Below are positions 8,470 to 16,591 of a DNA stretch of 50,000 nucleotides, in pieces. The position numbers and the translations under genes are program-made. This DNA is from Chlorobium sp. (GTDB lineage Bacteria; Bacteroidota; Chlorobiia; Chlorobiales; Chlorobiaceae): the NCBI GenBank assembly GCA_028277225.1, contig JANQHB010000005.1:1-50000 (forward strand), in the 5' to 3' direction. The notes under the pieces were generated by a model. The model searched no databases, had not been told where the DNA came from, and was given only the letters and a program-made list of their open reading frames with translations. Every line of letters begins with the position of its first letter. Position 1 is the first letter of the stretch.

Positions 8470-8735
8470 AGAAGAAATCAACGCTTGCTGATGCGCTCTT
8501 GCAGCATTCTGATCATGTGGATCAACAGGAAAAAGGAACCTCAAAACAGAGCACATCACACTCCTATATCGCTCCGGTTCGCAGAGGGAAAAAAGCGGTC
8601 ACCGGATGGTTTGAACCGGATGTTGTCCGGCAACTGAAGCTGCTCGGAATAGAACAAGACATGACCATACAGGATATGATGAAGGAGGCTCTGAATGATC
8701 TCTTTTCCAAATACAGCAAAGCGCAAATCGCCTGA
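8466..8735 (+). CDS. Small ribbon-helix-helix protein, ParA partner
   Basis: An 89-aa protein with a flexible polar N-terminus (about 1-38). The C-terminal ribbon-helix-helix-like part runs from KKAVTGWFEPDVVRQLKLL to DMTIQDMMKEALNDLF. This pattern is seen in small proteins encoded directly after ParA in Trb-type ICEs. The ATGA overlap with parA supports a joint role, so it is probably the DNA-binding partition partner that loads ParA, or a repressor of the pair. No ParB nuclease-like domain is present, so the system would be of the small RHH type. The target site is not identified. Confidence 0.75.
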   Translation: MKKKSTLADALLQHSDHVDQQEKGTSKQSTSHSYIAPVRRGKKAVTGWFEPDVVRQLKLLGIEQDMTIQDMMKEALNDLFSKYSKAQIA

Positions 8736-8738
8736 GAG

Positions 8739-9173
8739 ATGATACGGATTACTGAAACGCAAACAGTCGTGCATTTGCAGGAGCATACAGGGGTTCGATG
8801 TTCACTCTTTTACGGAAAACCGGAACGCATCGTCGAAGGAGAGCGCACACGGAAAGCGCTGTTTCCTGACGGAGAATTTGTCGGATACCGGATAACAAAC
8901 GGTAAAAGAGAGCACGCTTTCCTGTTTCGTACCAACCGGCAGAAAGGAGCGCAGCAGGTTCCTGGAGTATCACCAGCAGTAACTCTGATGGTTGACGCAA
9001 AATCGGGATATCGTTCTCAAAAACTGCTGGAAATGCTGCATATGATAGCCTGTTATGAGATAGAGATGACAAGGGTTCCTGATCACTTCTTCCTGCGTTT
9101 CAACACGCTGCTTGAGGGGCGGAACTGCAGCACACAAGCAATGCAAAACATGATTGAAAAATGGTGCATATGA
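8739..9173 (+). CDS. Conserved-looking hypothetical protein in the transfer operon
   Basis: A 144-aa protein with no signal peptide and no membrane helix. I do not recognise its family. It starts 4 bases after the RHH gene and its end overlaps the start of the traF-like gene, so it is an integral part of the operon. The composition is basic and mixed alpha/beta. A chorismate-lyase or TraH-like assignment sometimes given to proteins in this position cannot be supported from the sequence. The tight spacing means it is a real gene, probably with an accessory role in conjugation or its regulation. Confidence 0.75.
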   Translation: MIRITETQTVVHLQEHTGVRCSLFYGKPERIVEGERTRKALFPDGEFVGYRITNGKREHAFLFRTNRQKGAQQVPGVSPAVTLMVDAKSGYRSQKLLEMLHMIACYEIEMTRVPDHFFLRFNTLLEGRNCSTQAMQNMIEKWCI

Positions 9174-9754
9174 GATCATTTCGACCATTGTTTTTCACCG
9201 GATTGGTTGTCGGTTCCATTGCCGCCGTCTGTTCAGTTTTTGCTCAACCATTGATCATATACAATGCAACCGACAGTCTGCCACACGGGATTTATCGGGT
9301 CATCAAACAGCAAACCTATGAACGGGGTGACCTGATTGTTTTCCCGGTTCCTGAACGGGTTCGACGTCTTGTTATTCAGCGCGGCTTGCTGAAACCGGAC
9401 AGCTATCTCATCAAAACGGTTGCTGCAATTAATGGGGATAACGTGTGGATAACATGTGGACAAGTTTTCGTAAACGGAAAGTCGTTTGGGGCAATCAAAA
9501 AGAAAGACCGGCAGGGATTACCACTGCCATCTTTTGCCTTCAAGGATAAACTTTCTGCAGGGAAAATAGCTGTGTTTCAGCGCAGTGATGGCAGCTTTGA
9601 TTCCCGCTATTTCGGACCGATTGATGAAAGAGAAATCATCGGGAGGGCAGTACCAATCTTGGTGTTTCATACCATAGATAACGGTAATCAACCATCGATG
9701 ACCAACATGCAGGAGAGGTACGTTCAGAATGAGAACTCTGGTAGTGCAAGATAA
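9161..9754 (+). CDS. traF: TraF-like conjugative signal peptidase (S26 family)
   Basis: A membrane-anchored serine peptidase of 197 aa. An N-terminal hydrophobic segment (about 8-30) is followed by the catalytic serine S39 in NATDSLPHGIY and the general-base lysine K85 in LIKTVAAINGD. Next come the box-E-like pattern SRYFGPIDEREIIGRAVPI and a short hydrophobic end. In IncP plasmids TraF removes the C-terminal peptide of TrbC and cyclises the pilin. The trbC gene here is at 16012, so the same job is likely. The gene overlaps its upstream neighbour. Either ATG at 9161 or 9170 could be the start; the latter gives an ATGA overlap. Confidence 0.9.
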   Translation: MVHMRSFRPLFFTGLVVGSIAAVCSVFAQPLIIYNATDSLPHGIYRVIKQQTYERGDLIVFPVPERVRRLVIQRGLLKPDSYLIKTVAAINGDNVWITCGQVFVNGKSFGAIKKKDRQGLPLPSFAFKDKLSAGKIAVFQRSDGSFDSRYFGPIDEREIIGRAVPILVFHTIDNGNQPSMTNMQERYVQNENSGSAR

Positions 9755-9808
9755 AGGCAATGTTCGCAACGGCTTTGTAAGCCATTGCTCCATTACAGTT
9801 TACATGGT

Positions 9809-9823
9809 TAACACGGTGTGTTA
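9809..9823. promoter_or_regulatory. Palindrome upstream of the relaxase, candidate oriT region
   Basis: A perfect 6-bp inverted repeat, TAACAC-GGT-GTGTTA, lies in the 153-bp gap before the relaxase gene. A TATAAT (9865-9870) and further AT-rich sequence follow. MOBP relaxases commonly nick near an inverted repeat next to their own gene. The nick site is not identified and the assignment rests on position. Confidence 0.35.
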
Positions 9824-9907
9824 TGATAATAGTGAAAATGAAATGTTTGCAAACTAACTCTTTGTATAATCAACCGTTACGACAGTAACACAGGCAAATA
9901 TCCCCCG

Positions 9908-11836
9908 ATGAACAATCAAGACGATCTGCCGATATACCGACCGAAAGTTGGAGGAAGAACCCGAAAGGAAAAAGTCCCGGTTCCCGGTGCTCATGCAAGG
10001 AAAGCAGTCAGCCCTGCGAGAGGCGGGTATGTCAGACGAGGGTATCGGCCAGCACACGTGAAAGCTGTGGGTAAGGGAGCACGGAAAGTCATCGTCAAGG
10101 CACGAGTAGTGAAGATGAACGCCTATGGAAAAAAGGCAGCGCAACTGCATGAGAAATATCTGCAACGCGATCATGTTGGCAAGGATGGTTCCGAAGGCCG
10201 GTTTTACGGGCCGGAAGAAGATATGCAGAAACTCGAAGCACAACCATTGTTTGAGGGTGAGCAGCATCAGTTCCGGTTCATCATTTCGCCATCCGATGCT
10301 CATGAACTGGAACTTACCGGATTTACCACGGAGCTGATGCAGCAGATGGAACAGGATATCGGGCGTGAGGTGTACTGGAAAGCAGTGAACCATTACAACA
10401 CGGATAATCCCCACGTCCATGTTATTGTCCGAGGGATCGGAAAAGATGGTAAAGAGTTGCGGATCGATCCTGACTATATCTCGAACGGGCTTCGCTACAG
10501 GGCACAGGAACAGGTGACACGCGAGCTGGGTCAACAGTCGCAGTGGGAGACAGAGCAGGCCCTGACAAAAGAGATCGGAAAAAGCCGCTTTACCTCACTT
10601 GATGCAAGGTTGTCAAGACTTGAGCAGAACGGCAGGATCGATATTGGCAACTATCCTGAAAAAAGCGGTCAGCGAATCATGCAGGGGCGATTGGTGAGCC
10701 GGATGCAAACACTCGAACGATATAGTCTGGCAAAAAAGCACACTGCCCGGCAATGGAGAATGCAGGATGGCTGGGAGGACACCCTGAAAAAAATGGGGCG
10801 GCATCAGGACATTTTTCAAGAAATGCATCAGGTGGTTGGCGGTGATGTATCCCGGTACAGAATCCATGACAAACAGCATCACCACGAACCTGTTGAAGGC
10901 AGGCTTGCTGCCAAGGGTCTGGCCGATGAATTGGGCGACCGGTATTTCTTCATTGTTGAAGCGCCTTCTGGTACAGCCTACTACGTTCAACTTGATAAAG
11001 GCATCGATCCCGAACAGTACCGGAAAGGGGACATTATCACCATACGTTCCGGGAAAGAACCCTGGCTGAGAACATCCGACCGCATCATTGCCGAACAGGC
11101 ATCGAGAAACGATGGCAGATATGACCGGGACCGGCATCTCAAGGAGATAAAGTACCAGACAGTAGCCGTTGGCAACGGCAGGGTTGGCAGGGAGGATTTT
11201 GTTGCAGCCATTGAAAAGCGGTTGCGACGCCTGCAGCGTTTCCAGCTTGCGCAGCTTCTGCAGGATGGAACATGGCAGGTTGATCCGTCGCTGGTTGAAA
11301 AACTGCAACGATTGGACAAAGATAAACCTGTCAATCGCATGGAGGTGCAAAGGGAAACCGATCTTTCCCTGCATGACCAGGTCTCCTATCGGGGCCGTAC
11401 CTGGCTGGACCGCTTCACGGCAGAACCGGAACAGGCCGGTATGGCACGGTATGGTTTCGGCAAGGAACTGGGCAATGCCGTTCAGCGAAGGATTGCATTG
11501 CTCCGTGAGCTTGGTATCGACCCGGTGGACCCGGCACGGGCAAAAGCGCTTGATCAGGTGGAAAAACGTGACCTTGCTCATGGCATCGCCAAACAAACAG
11601 GGGGGCACTACAAGGAGATCACACACGGTGGAAAAGTTACCGGGGTGATGACAAGCACAGGCCGCCTGCCCAGCGGCAAGCAGTATGCACAGGTTTATGA
11701 TCCGAAATCAAAAGAGTTTTCCATGGTACCATGGCGCAAAGAGTATGAACGGCTGACAGGAAAAACCTTGGAGCTGACAAGAACAAGCACAGGAAGATTT
11801 TTCATGCGGCAGATGGAACGAGGTATCGGGAGGTGA
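9908..11836 (+). CDS. traI: MOBP-type relaxase (TraI/VirD2-like, DUF3363 family)
   Basis: The 642-aa relaxase that should nick oriT and pilot the transferred strand. The N-terminal 60 residues are basic and disordered. Residues about 65-200 carry the relaxase motifs: Y84 in HEKYLQRDHV is the likely nucleophile, and the histidine triad is H162, H169 and H171 in NHYNTDNPHVHV. The remaining two thirds match the DUF3363-type C-terminal region of VirD2-like ICE relaxases. The operon order relaxase, coupling protein, small RHH protein, trbB is the usual one for these elements. A short palindrome at 9809-9823 in the upstream gap may be part of oriT. The stop is 4 bases before the start of the coupling protein. 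The family assignment is firm; the choice of tyrosine is inferred. Confidence 0.92.
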   Translation: MNNQDDLPIYRPKVGGRTRKEKVPVPGAHARKAVSPARGGYVRRGYRPAHVKAVGKGARKVIVKARVVKMNAYGKKAAQLHEKYLQRDHVGKDGSEGRFYGPEEDMQKLEAQPLFEGEQHQFRFIISPSDAHELELTGFTTELMQQMEQDIGREVYWKAVNHYNTDNPHVHVIVRGIGKDGKELRIDPDYISNGLRYRAQEQVTRELGQQSQWETEQALTKEIGKSRFTSLDARLSRLEQNGRIDIGNYPEKSGQRIMQGRLVSRMQTLERYSLAKKHTARQWRMQDGWEDTLKKMGRHQDIFQEMHQVVGGDVSRYRIHDKQHHHEPVEGRLAAKGLADELGDRYFFIVEAPSGTAYYVQLDKGIDPEQYRKGDIITIRSGKEPWLRTSDRIIAEQASRNDGRYDRDRHLKEIKYQTVAVGNGRVGREDFVAAIEKRLRRLQRFQLAQLLQDGTWQVDPSLVEKLQRLDKDKPVNRMEVQRETDLSLHDQVSYRGRTWLDRFTAEPEQAGMARYGFGKELGNAVQRRIALLRELGIDPVDPARAKALDQVEKRDLAHGIAKQTGGHYKEITHGGKVTGVMTSTGRLPSGKQYAQVYDPKSKEFSMVPWRKEYERLTGKTLELTRTSTGRFFMRQMERGIGR

Positions 11837-11840
11837 CAGG

Positions 11841-14087
11841 ATGAGGAATACACGAACGATAAATGTCTTTTACAGCCATGTGAGCGCCGGTCTGGTGTTC
11901 ACCCTGCTGGGGATGTGGTGTTCAACCCAATATGTGGCCTATGCGCTCGGGTATCAGCAGACGCTGGGAAAACCTGTTTTTGTCCTGAACGGTTATCCGG
12001 TCTATGAGCCTTGGTTGTGGATGTACTGGGCCTACCATTTCGAGCCATATGCTCCCCAGGTGTTTGATATGGCAAGCTGGATCACCTATACCAGTTTTTT
12101 TGTGATGTTCGGTCTTATGGTTGTCCTTGCTATCCGAAGGGCTCGATTTCGTTCAGCATCGGGTGTCTATGGCACGGCACGGTGGGCCAGCCGAAAAGAG
12201 CTGAAGAGGGTTGGCCTGCTTGAAGATAAAGGGGTTATTCTGGCACAGAGCAACGATGCTCAATTTCATTCGGTCGTGAAGACGGATGTATCCGGTGATG
12301 TCAATGTTCAGTGGGTCATGGACAGGGAAGGTCAGGAGGTATTGCGCCACAACGGCCCGGAACATGTCTTCTGCTTTGCCCCGACGAGATCGGGCAAAGG
12401 TGTTGGGTTGGTTATCCCGACACTGCTGACCTGGACCGGTTCCTGTGTGGTGTACGATATCAAGAAAGAAAACTGGGCCGCGACATCCGGCTGGCGCAGG
12501 AGTTTTTCTCACTGTCTGCGGTTTGAACCGACAGCGCCGGGATCGGTCAGGTTCAATCCCCTGCTTGAGATTCGCAAGGGACTCTACGAGGTCAGGGACG
12601 CACAGAATATCGCTGATATTCTTGTTGATCCCGAGGGTTCGCTTGAAAGAAGGGATCACTGGGACAAGACTGCGCATACCATTTTTGTCGGTGCTATTTT
12701 GCATATCCTCTATGCGGAAAATGACAAGAGCATTGCCGGACTGGTACGGTTTCTTTCCGACCCTGAACGCTCCATCGAGGAAACCCTTCACTACATGCTC
12801 AATACCAGGCATTTGCCGGATGGCCCCCATCCGGTTGTGGCCAGTTGCGCACGGGAGGCGCTTAACAAGTCATCTAACGAACTGTCCGGTGTCATCTCGA
12901 CAGCGATGACGTTCCTTGCCCTGTTTCGTGATCCGATTATAGCCCGGAACACAGCGTTATCGGATTTTCATATCGAGGATCTCATGAATGCTGCAAGGCC
13001 GGTTTCACTGTATATCGTAGTTCCTCCCTCTGATATTGATCGAACCAAGCCGTTGATCAGGCTGATTCTCAACCAGATGGGGCGGAGGTTAACCGAAAAG
13101 ATGAACTTCAGTCAGAAGGAAAGCGGGAAAGGTGTTCAGGGTTCAGAGGCTTTGTTGAAAACAGGGAAGGCTCCTGCCGGAAAACGTACAGGTCAGAAAG
13201 TGCAACCGAGACACAGGATGCTCCTGATGCTTGACGAGTTTCCAAGCCTTGGACGGTTGAGCTTCTTTGAAACCGAACTCGCCTATCTGGCAGGCTACGG
13301 GATCAAGTGCATCATGATTTCCCAGAGTCTGAACCAGATTGAAAAGGCATACGGCCAGAGCAATTCGATTCTGGACAACTCCCATGTCCGTATCACCTAT
13401 GGTGCACTGGACGAGCGGACGGCAAAGAGGATTTCCGATCTGCTGGGACAAGCAACCGAAAAGCGCCGTCAGCTGAACTTTGCAGGCAGCAGGCTTGCTC
13501 CATGGCTTGGTCACGTGATGGAAAGCGAACAGGAGAGCCCGCGTCCGTTGCTCACACCAGGAGAGATTCTGCAACTGCCGGGCGATGATGCGCTCCTGAT
13601 GGTCGGCGGTATTCCTCCCTACAGAGCCAAGAAGGTCATGTACTATCAGGATGAGCGGTTCAAGGCGCGTGCATGGCTGCCTGCACCGGAGAGTGATGAG
13701 GAACAGGCGGCTGAGCTGTTCAAGGGTCGAACGCAACGAAATGACTGGTGTACCGGTGACGATCAGGAAACGGGATTCAAGGGGGATGACTCAGAGCATT
13801 CCACGCAGTCAGACTCCCTGGGTGATACAATTGACGGCAAGGCCCATGAAAGCGGGCAGGAAAAGCAAGAACGCGAAAAGGATCTTGAGAAAGATGCAAT
13901 TGAGCTTGTGCTGGAAGAAAAAGTTCTGTCCGAAACTGAACAAAAAGCCCTGCTTGCATCGGCCAAAGAGGACGCTGAAGTGAAGCAGAACCAGCAGATG
14001 CTGCAGGAGAAGATTCGCAAGGTTCAGGAGCGGAACAGAAGTATCGAACTCTCGCGATCACCCGGAGGAGGTGAATTGCCTTTATGA
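11841..14087 (+). CDS. traG: Type IV coupling protein TraG/VirD4
   Basis: A 748-aa inner-membrane ATPase that connects the relaxase-DNA complex to the Trb channel. Two membrane segments lie near the N-terminus (about 15-40 and 78-98). The Walker A is PTRSGKG (181-187) and the Walker B-like strand is LLMLDEFPSLGRL at about 455-467. The conserved TraG patterns 'NPLLEIRKGLYEVRDAQNIAD' (in two parts) and 'MISQSLNQIEKAYG' are present. The C-terminal 130 residues are acidic and low-complexity, probably a flexible substrate-contact tail. A good AGGTGACAGG ribosome site precedes the ATG. The end overlaps the following small gene by 4 bases. Confidence 0.95.
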   Translation: MRNTRTINVFYSHVSAGLVFTLLGMWCSTQYVAYALGYQQTLGKPVFVLNGYPVYEPWLWMYWAYHFEPYAPQVFDMASWITYTSFFVMFGLMVVLAIRRARFRSASGVYGTARWASRKELKRVGLLEDKGVILAQSNDAQFHSVVKTDVSGDVNVQWVMDREGQEVLRHNGPEHVFCFAPTRSGKGVGLVIPTLLTWTGSCVVYDIKKENWAATSGWRRSFSHCLRFEPTAPGSVRFNPLLEIRKGLYEVRDAQNIADILVDPEGSLERRDHWDKTAHTIFVGAILHILYAENDKSIAGLVRFLSDPERSIEETLHYMLNTRHLPDGPHPVVASCAREALNKSSNELSGVISTAMTFLALFRDPIIARNTALSDFHIEDLMNAARPVSLYIVVPPSDIDRTKPLIRLILNQMGRRLTEKMNFSQKESGKGVQGSEALLKTGKAPAGKRTGQKVQPRHRMLLMLDEFPSLGRLSFFETELAYLAGYGIKCIMISQSLNQIEKAYGQSNSILDNSHVRITYGALDERTAKRISDLLGQATEKRRQLNFAGSRLAPWLGHVMESEQESPRPLLTPGEILQLPGDDALLMVGGIPPYRAKKVMYYQDERFKARAWLPAPESDEEQAAELFKGRTQRNDWCTGDDQETGFKGDDSEHSTQSDSLGDTIDGKAHESGQEKQEREKDLEKDAIELVLEEKVLSETEQKALLASAKEDAEVKQNQQMLQEKIRKVQERNRSIELSRSPGGGELPL

Positions 14088-14494
14088 AGCGCAAAAACAT
14101 CCATCCCTATCTGTCGCCGGAGCTGATGAAGAGCTTCAAAAGCTACTGCAACAAGAACAACGTCAGCCAGAGCAGTGTTGTCGAGTCGGCCCTGCAGGAG
14201 TATCTCGACGATAACAGCGACATTCGGCTCCTGCTTCGCAGGCTGGATCGGCAGGGCCGCCACCTGGATCGCCTTGAGCGGGATGTGACGGTGCTGAGCG
14301 AGGCGTTTGGTGTGTTTGTGCAACTCTGGTTTGCCCATACGCCACGACTCGGTGACACGGAAAGGAAATCAGCAGAAAAGGAAGCCTGGGACAGGTATTC
14401 GCAATTTGTTGACTATGTCAGCAACCAGATTACCGGTGGTCACCGGTTCATTAACGATCTTGTTCAGGATGTTGAAGATAAAGGTGAAGTGTGA
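14084..14494 (+). CDS. CopG/RHH-type protein of the tra-trb junction
   Basis: A 136-aa protein. Its first 45 residues are a ribbon-helix-helix-like DNA-binding region (HPYLSPELMKSFKSY, NNVSQSSVVESALQEYL). A helical, partly coiled-coil part and a polar end follow. Genes of this type sit between traG and trbB in many Trb-type ICEs and are annotated as CopG-family regulators. It overlaps traG by 4 bases and is probably translated with it. It may regulate the trb operon or bind oriT as an accessory protein. The usual immediate follow-on by trbB is broken here by about 510 bases of inserted sequence. Confidence 0.85.
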   Translation: MKRKNIHPYLSPELMKSFKSYCNKNNVSQSSVVESALQEYLDDNSDIRLLLRRLDRQGRHLDRLERDVTVLSEAFGVFVQLWFAHTPRLGDTERKSAEKEAWDRYSQFVDYVSNQITGGHRFINDLVQDVEDKGEV

Positions 14495-14514
14495 GAAAAA
14501 GGGGCGAAAGCTGT

Positions 14515-14547
14515 TGCGGCAGAGAGAGGGGAATCGAACCCCTCTAG
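14515..14547 (-). other. tRNA-like 3' fragment (T-arm and acceptor side)
   Basis: Read on the minus strand, AGAGGGG-TTCGATT-CCCCTCT forms a perfect T-arm with the invariant TTCRANY loop. It is followed by CTCTGCCGCA, like the 3' acceptor end of a serine-type tRNA. No D-arm or anticodon arm is found upstream, so it is not a working tRNA. It is probably an attachment-site remnant. Confidence 0.55.
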
Positions 14548-14604
14548 CGTTCATAAAGGCCTGCAAACATAAAAAATGTCAACCTTTTGTTCGAGCTGGA
14601 ATTT

Positions 14605-14820
14605 TTACTCTAAGACCAAGAGTCTCTGCATGAACGCAATTCCTGCCAAAACACATGCTAAATGATTTTTGATAAAATCAGCGATTGGACCATTCATATT
14701 TACCTCCAGTATTGTTGATAGTTCAACAGAGACAGAAGCACCTATTTCCAGCCCAAACAAGGTTGCAGCAGTGATGAAAACTATGTTTGCATCTATGGCC
14801 AATACCTTTACAAACATCAT
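14605..14820 (-). CDS. Doubtful small membrane protein
   Basis: A 71-aa reading frame inside the AT-rich insert. It has one or two hydrophobic stretches (about 10-35 and 52-66) and no recognised motif. There is no clear ribosome site. It runs against the direction of the surrounding operon. I list it because it is the only reading frame of any size in the insert, but it may be chance. Confidence 0.25.
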   Translation of the reverse strand: MMFVKVLAIDANIVFITAATLFGLEIGASVSVELSTILEVNMNGPIADFIKNHLACVLAGIAFMQRLLVLE

Positions 14821-15003
14821 AAACGTTTTTTGAAAAACAAAAAGTTCTATTGAGAATAAGGGCGTAGAGCACTTTTTTACAAACCAGTGAGTTTTTGCTA
14901 TTTATTTCACTGTAATGAATAAAATTTTTCTTTTTTAGCAGAAAAAATAGTAAAATTATTCTGTCTTTTTCAGGTTCCCCCAACCAACCAAACCTGAACC
15001 ATA

Positions 15004-15963
15004 ATGAAGGACGCAATTTCACGCAGGCGTGCAGCCTCTCTGCAGAGTGCCGTTGAGCCTATCATGCAGTTTCTTGAGCAGGAAAGCATCATAGAGATCA
15101 TGCTGAACTCCGACGGGCGTGTCTGGGTTGACGAGGCCGGGCAGGGCATGTATTGCACCGATACAACCATGGAATCCGACGATGCGGAGCGCATGATCCG
15201 GCTTATTGCGGCATCGATGAATGCAGAAGTGCATGAGAAAAATCCGTCGCTTGCTGCACGGATGCCGATATGGGGAGCACGCTTGCAGGCATGTGTACCC
15301 CCTGTGGTTACCTCGCCGGTTTTTTCACTCCGCAAGCCATCAAAAGTTGTGTTCACACTGCAGGATTATGTAGAGCAGGGCATACTGAGCGAAACACAGG
15401 CAGCATTTCTCGATGAAGCGGTCAAGACTGGAAAAAACATGTTGATCGGAGGAGGAACAGGGTCAGGAAAAACAACACTGGCCAATGCACTCCTGCACAG
15501 TATTGCTGCAACTCGGGATCGAGTCTACATCGTTGAAGACAACTCCGAATTGCAGTGTGCAGCCGAAAACATGGTGCAGATTCTGGTGCAGCCGCCACTC
15601 TATACACACCGGCAGGCCATCATGGACGCCATGCGGTTACGTCCCGACCGGATCATTGTCGGCGAGGTGCGCGATGGAGCTGCACTCGACATGCTCAAGG
15701 CCTGGAACACTGGGCATCCCGGGGGACTGGCAACGATTCACGCCAACAGCGCTATCGCAATGCTGCAGCGGCTGGGTCAACTCATCGAGGAGGTAATTCC
15801 GGTTGCTCCGCGTGAACTGATTGCCGAGGCAGTGGATATCTGTGTTCATATCCGGCGTGATCCCCGTCACCGTTCGGGCCGTTCTCTTACCGGTATCATC
15901 GCGGTCAACGGATTTGACAAAAACAATGCCTGGGTTCTTGATCCGTTCTATGAACGGTCATGA
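15004..15963 (+). CDS. trbB: TrbB, VirB11-type conjugation ATPase
   Basis: A 319-aa secretion ATPase that powers pilus assembly and DNA transfer at the inner membrane. The N-terminal domain is about residues 1-125. Walker A is GGTGSGKTT (150-158), the Asp box is around IVEDNSELQC, Walker B is RIIVGEVRD (216-224) and the His box TGHPGG is at 236-241. All key residues of the VirB11/TrbB family are intact and the length is typical. It opens the trb operon after the AT-rich insert. The following trbC starts 48 bases after its stop. Confidence 0.95.
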   Translation: MKDAISRRRAASLQSAVEPIMQFLEQESIIEIMLNSDGRVWVDEAGQGMYCTDTTMESDDAERMIRLIAASMNAEVHEKNPSLAARMPIWGARLQACVPPVVTSPVFSLRKPSKVVFTLQDYVEQGILSETQAAFLDEAVKTGKNMLIGGGTGSGKTTLANALLHSIAATRDRVYIVEDNSELQCAAENMVQILVQPPLYTHRQAIMDAMRLRPDRIIVGEVRDGAALDMLKAWNTGHPGGLATIHANSAIAMLQRLGQLIEEVIPVAPRELIAEAVDICVHIRRDPRHRSGRSLTGIIAVNGFDKNNAWVLDPFYERS

Positions 15964-16011
15964 TGTGTTTTCGTATACCCCCATAAACAGAAAACAGAGA
16001 AGGAGGAATAG

Positions 16012-16308
16012 ATGAAAAAACTGTCCGTGCTGATCGGGCTGCTCTTTATCGCCAACACAGCGTTGGCCGCTTCAACCGGCATGCCGTGGGAAGATCCCCT
16101 GAACCAGTTGCTTGATTCATTGACCGGCCCCGTTTCGCGCGTAATCGGTGCCGTTGCCATTATCGGTTTCGGTATCGGGCTGGCCTTTTCCGAGGGAGGG
16201 AGTCTGATGAGAAAGGCGCTCTGGGTGGTCATGGGTCTTGCCATAGCATTTAACGCCCTGACGTGGGGTCTTGCCTTCATGGGATTTGGCGGAGGATTGA
16301 CCGTATGA
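16012..16308 (+). CDS. trbC: TrbC, pilin precursor
   Basis: A 98-aa VirB2-like prepilin. A signal peptide (about 1-22, ending near TALAAST) is followed by two hydrophobic helices (about 40-60 and 65-90) separated by a short polar loop. Mature TrbC-type pilins are cyclised, and the TraF-like peptidase at 9161 is the probable processing enzyme. AAGGAGGAATAG precedes the ATG. The stop overlaps the start of trbD in an ATGA. Confidence 0.93.
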   Translation: MKKLSVLIGLLFIANTALAASTGMPWEDPLNQLLDSLTGPVSRVIGAVAIIGFGIGLAFSEGGSLMRKALWVVMGLAIAFNALTWGLAFMGFGGGLTV

Positions 16309-16556
16309 TCGAGGGCTATGAAGTTCCGGTTCACCGTTCGCTGACCGAGGTAATGCTGCTTGGCGGCGTGCCGCGCACCGTGGCGTTTCTCCTGTGGACA
16401 ACCGCGGCGGCAATTGCGCTCGGTTTGCACCAGCTCTGGGTTGTACCAATTGCCATTGTGATCCATACGGTACTTGCCGCTGCAGCCAGAAAAGACCCAT
16501 GGTTCTTTGAAGTATTTATCCAGGCATTGAAATCACCAAAACAGTTGTGCCCCTGA
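16305..16556 (+). CDS. trbD: TrbD, VirB3-like inner-membrane protein
   Basis: An 83-aa protein beginning MIEGYEVPVHRSLTE, the usual VirB3/TrbD opening. Two adjacent hydrophobic segments (about 22-40 and 43-60) are followed by a short cytoplasmic tail with the ARKDPWFFEVF pattern. The start is set at 16305 by the ATGA overlap with trbC; an upstream in-frame start at 16263 would lie inside trbC. It connects the pilin to the TrbE ATPase in the Trb apparatus. Confidence 0.93.
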   Translation: MIEGYEVPVHRSLTEVMLLGGVPRTVAFLLWTTAAAIALGLHQLWVVPIAIVIHTVLAAAARKDPWFFEVFIQALKSPKQLCP

Positions 16557-16591
16557 CCATATAAACCAAACGAGGAAAGTCCCCCATACCC

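Larger units (their letters stand above)
14495..15003. other. AT-rich insert interrupting the tra-trb operon
   Basis: The operon is otherwise packed with gaps of a few bases, so this 509-base stretch stands out. It starts with a tRNA-like T-arm on the minus strand (14515-14547) and continues with AT-rich sequence containing one small minus-strand reading frame. Poly-T/poly-A runs at 14900-14970 could supply a promoter for trbB. It may be the scar of an integrated and lost element. Confidence 0.5.

Noticed and set aside
10613..11626. A 337-codon open frame on the minus strand
   Set aside because: It lies entirely inside the well-supported relaxase gene, has odd composition and no ribosome site; it is a shadow frame.
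14515..14547. A complete tRNA gene
   Set aside because: Only the T-arm and acceptor 3' side are present; no anticodon or D-arm could be found upstream on that strand. The same holds for 43319-43353.
14605..14820. The small minus-strand frame as a pilus or exclusion protein
   Set aside because: It has hydrophobic stretches but no lipobox, signal cleavage pattern or family resemblance; kept only as a low-confidence feature.
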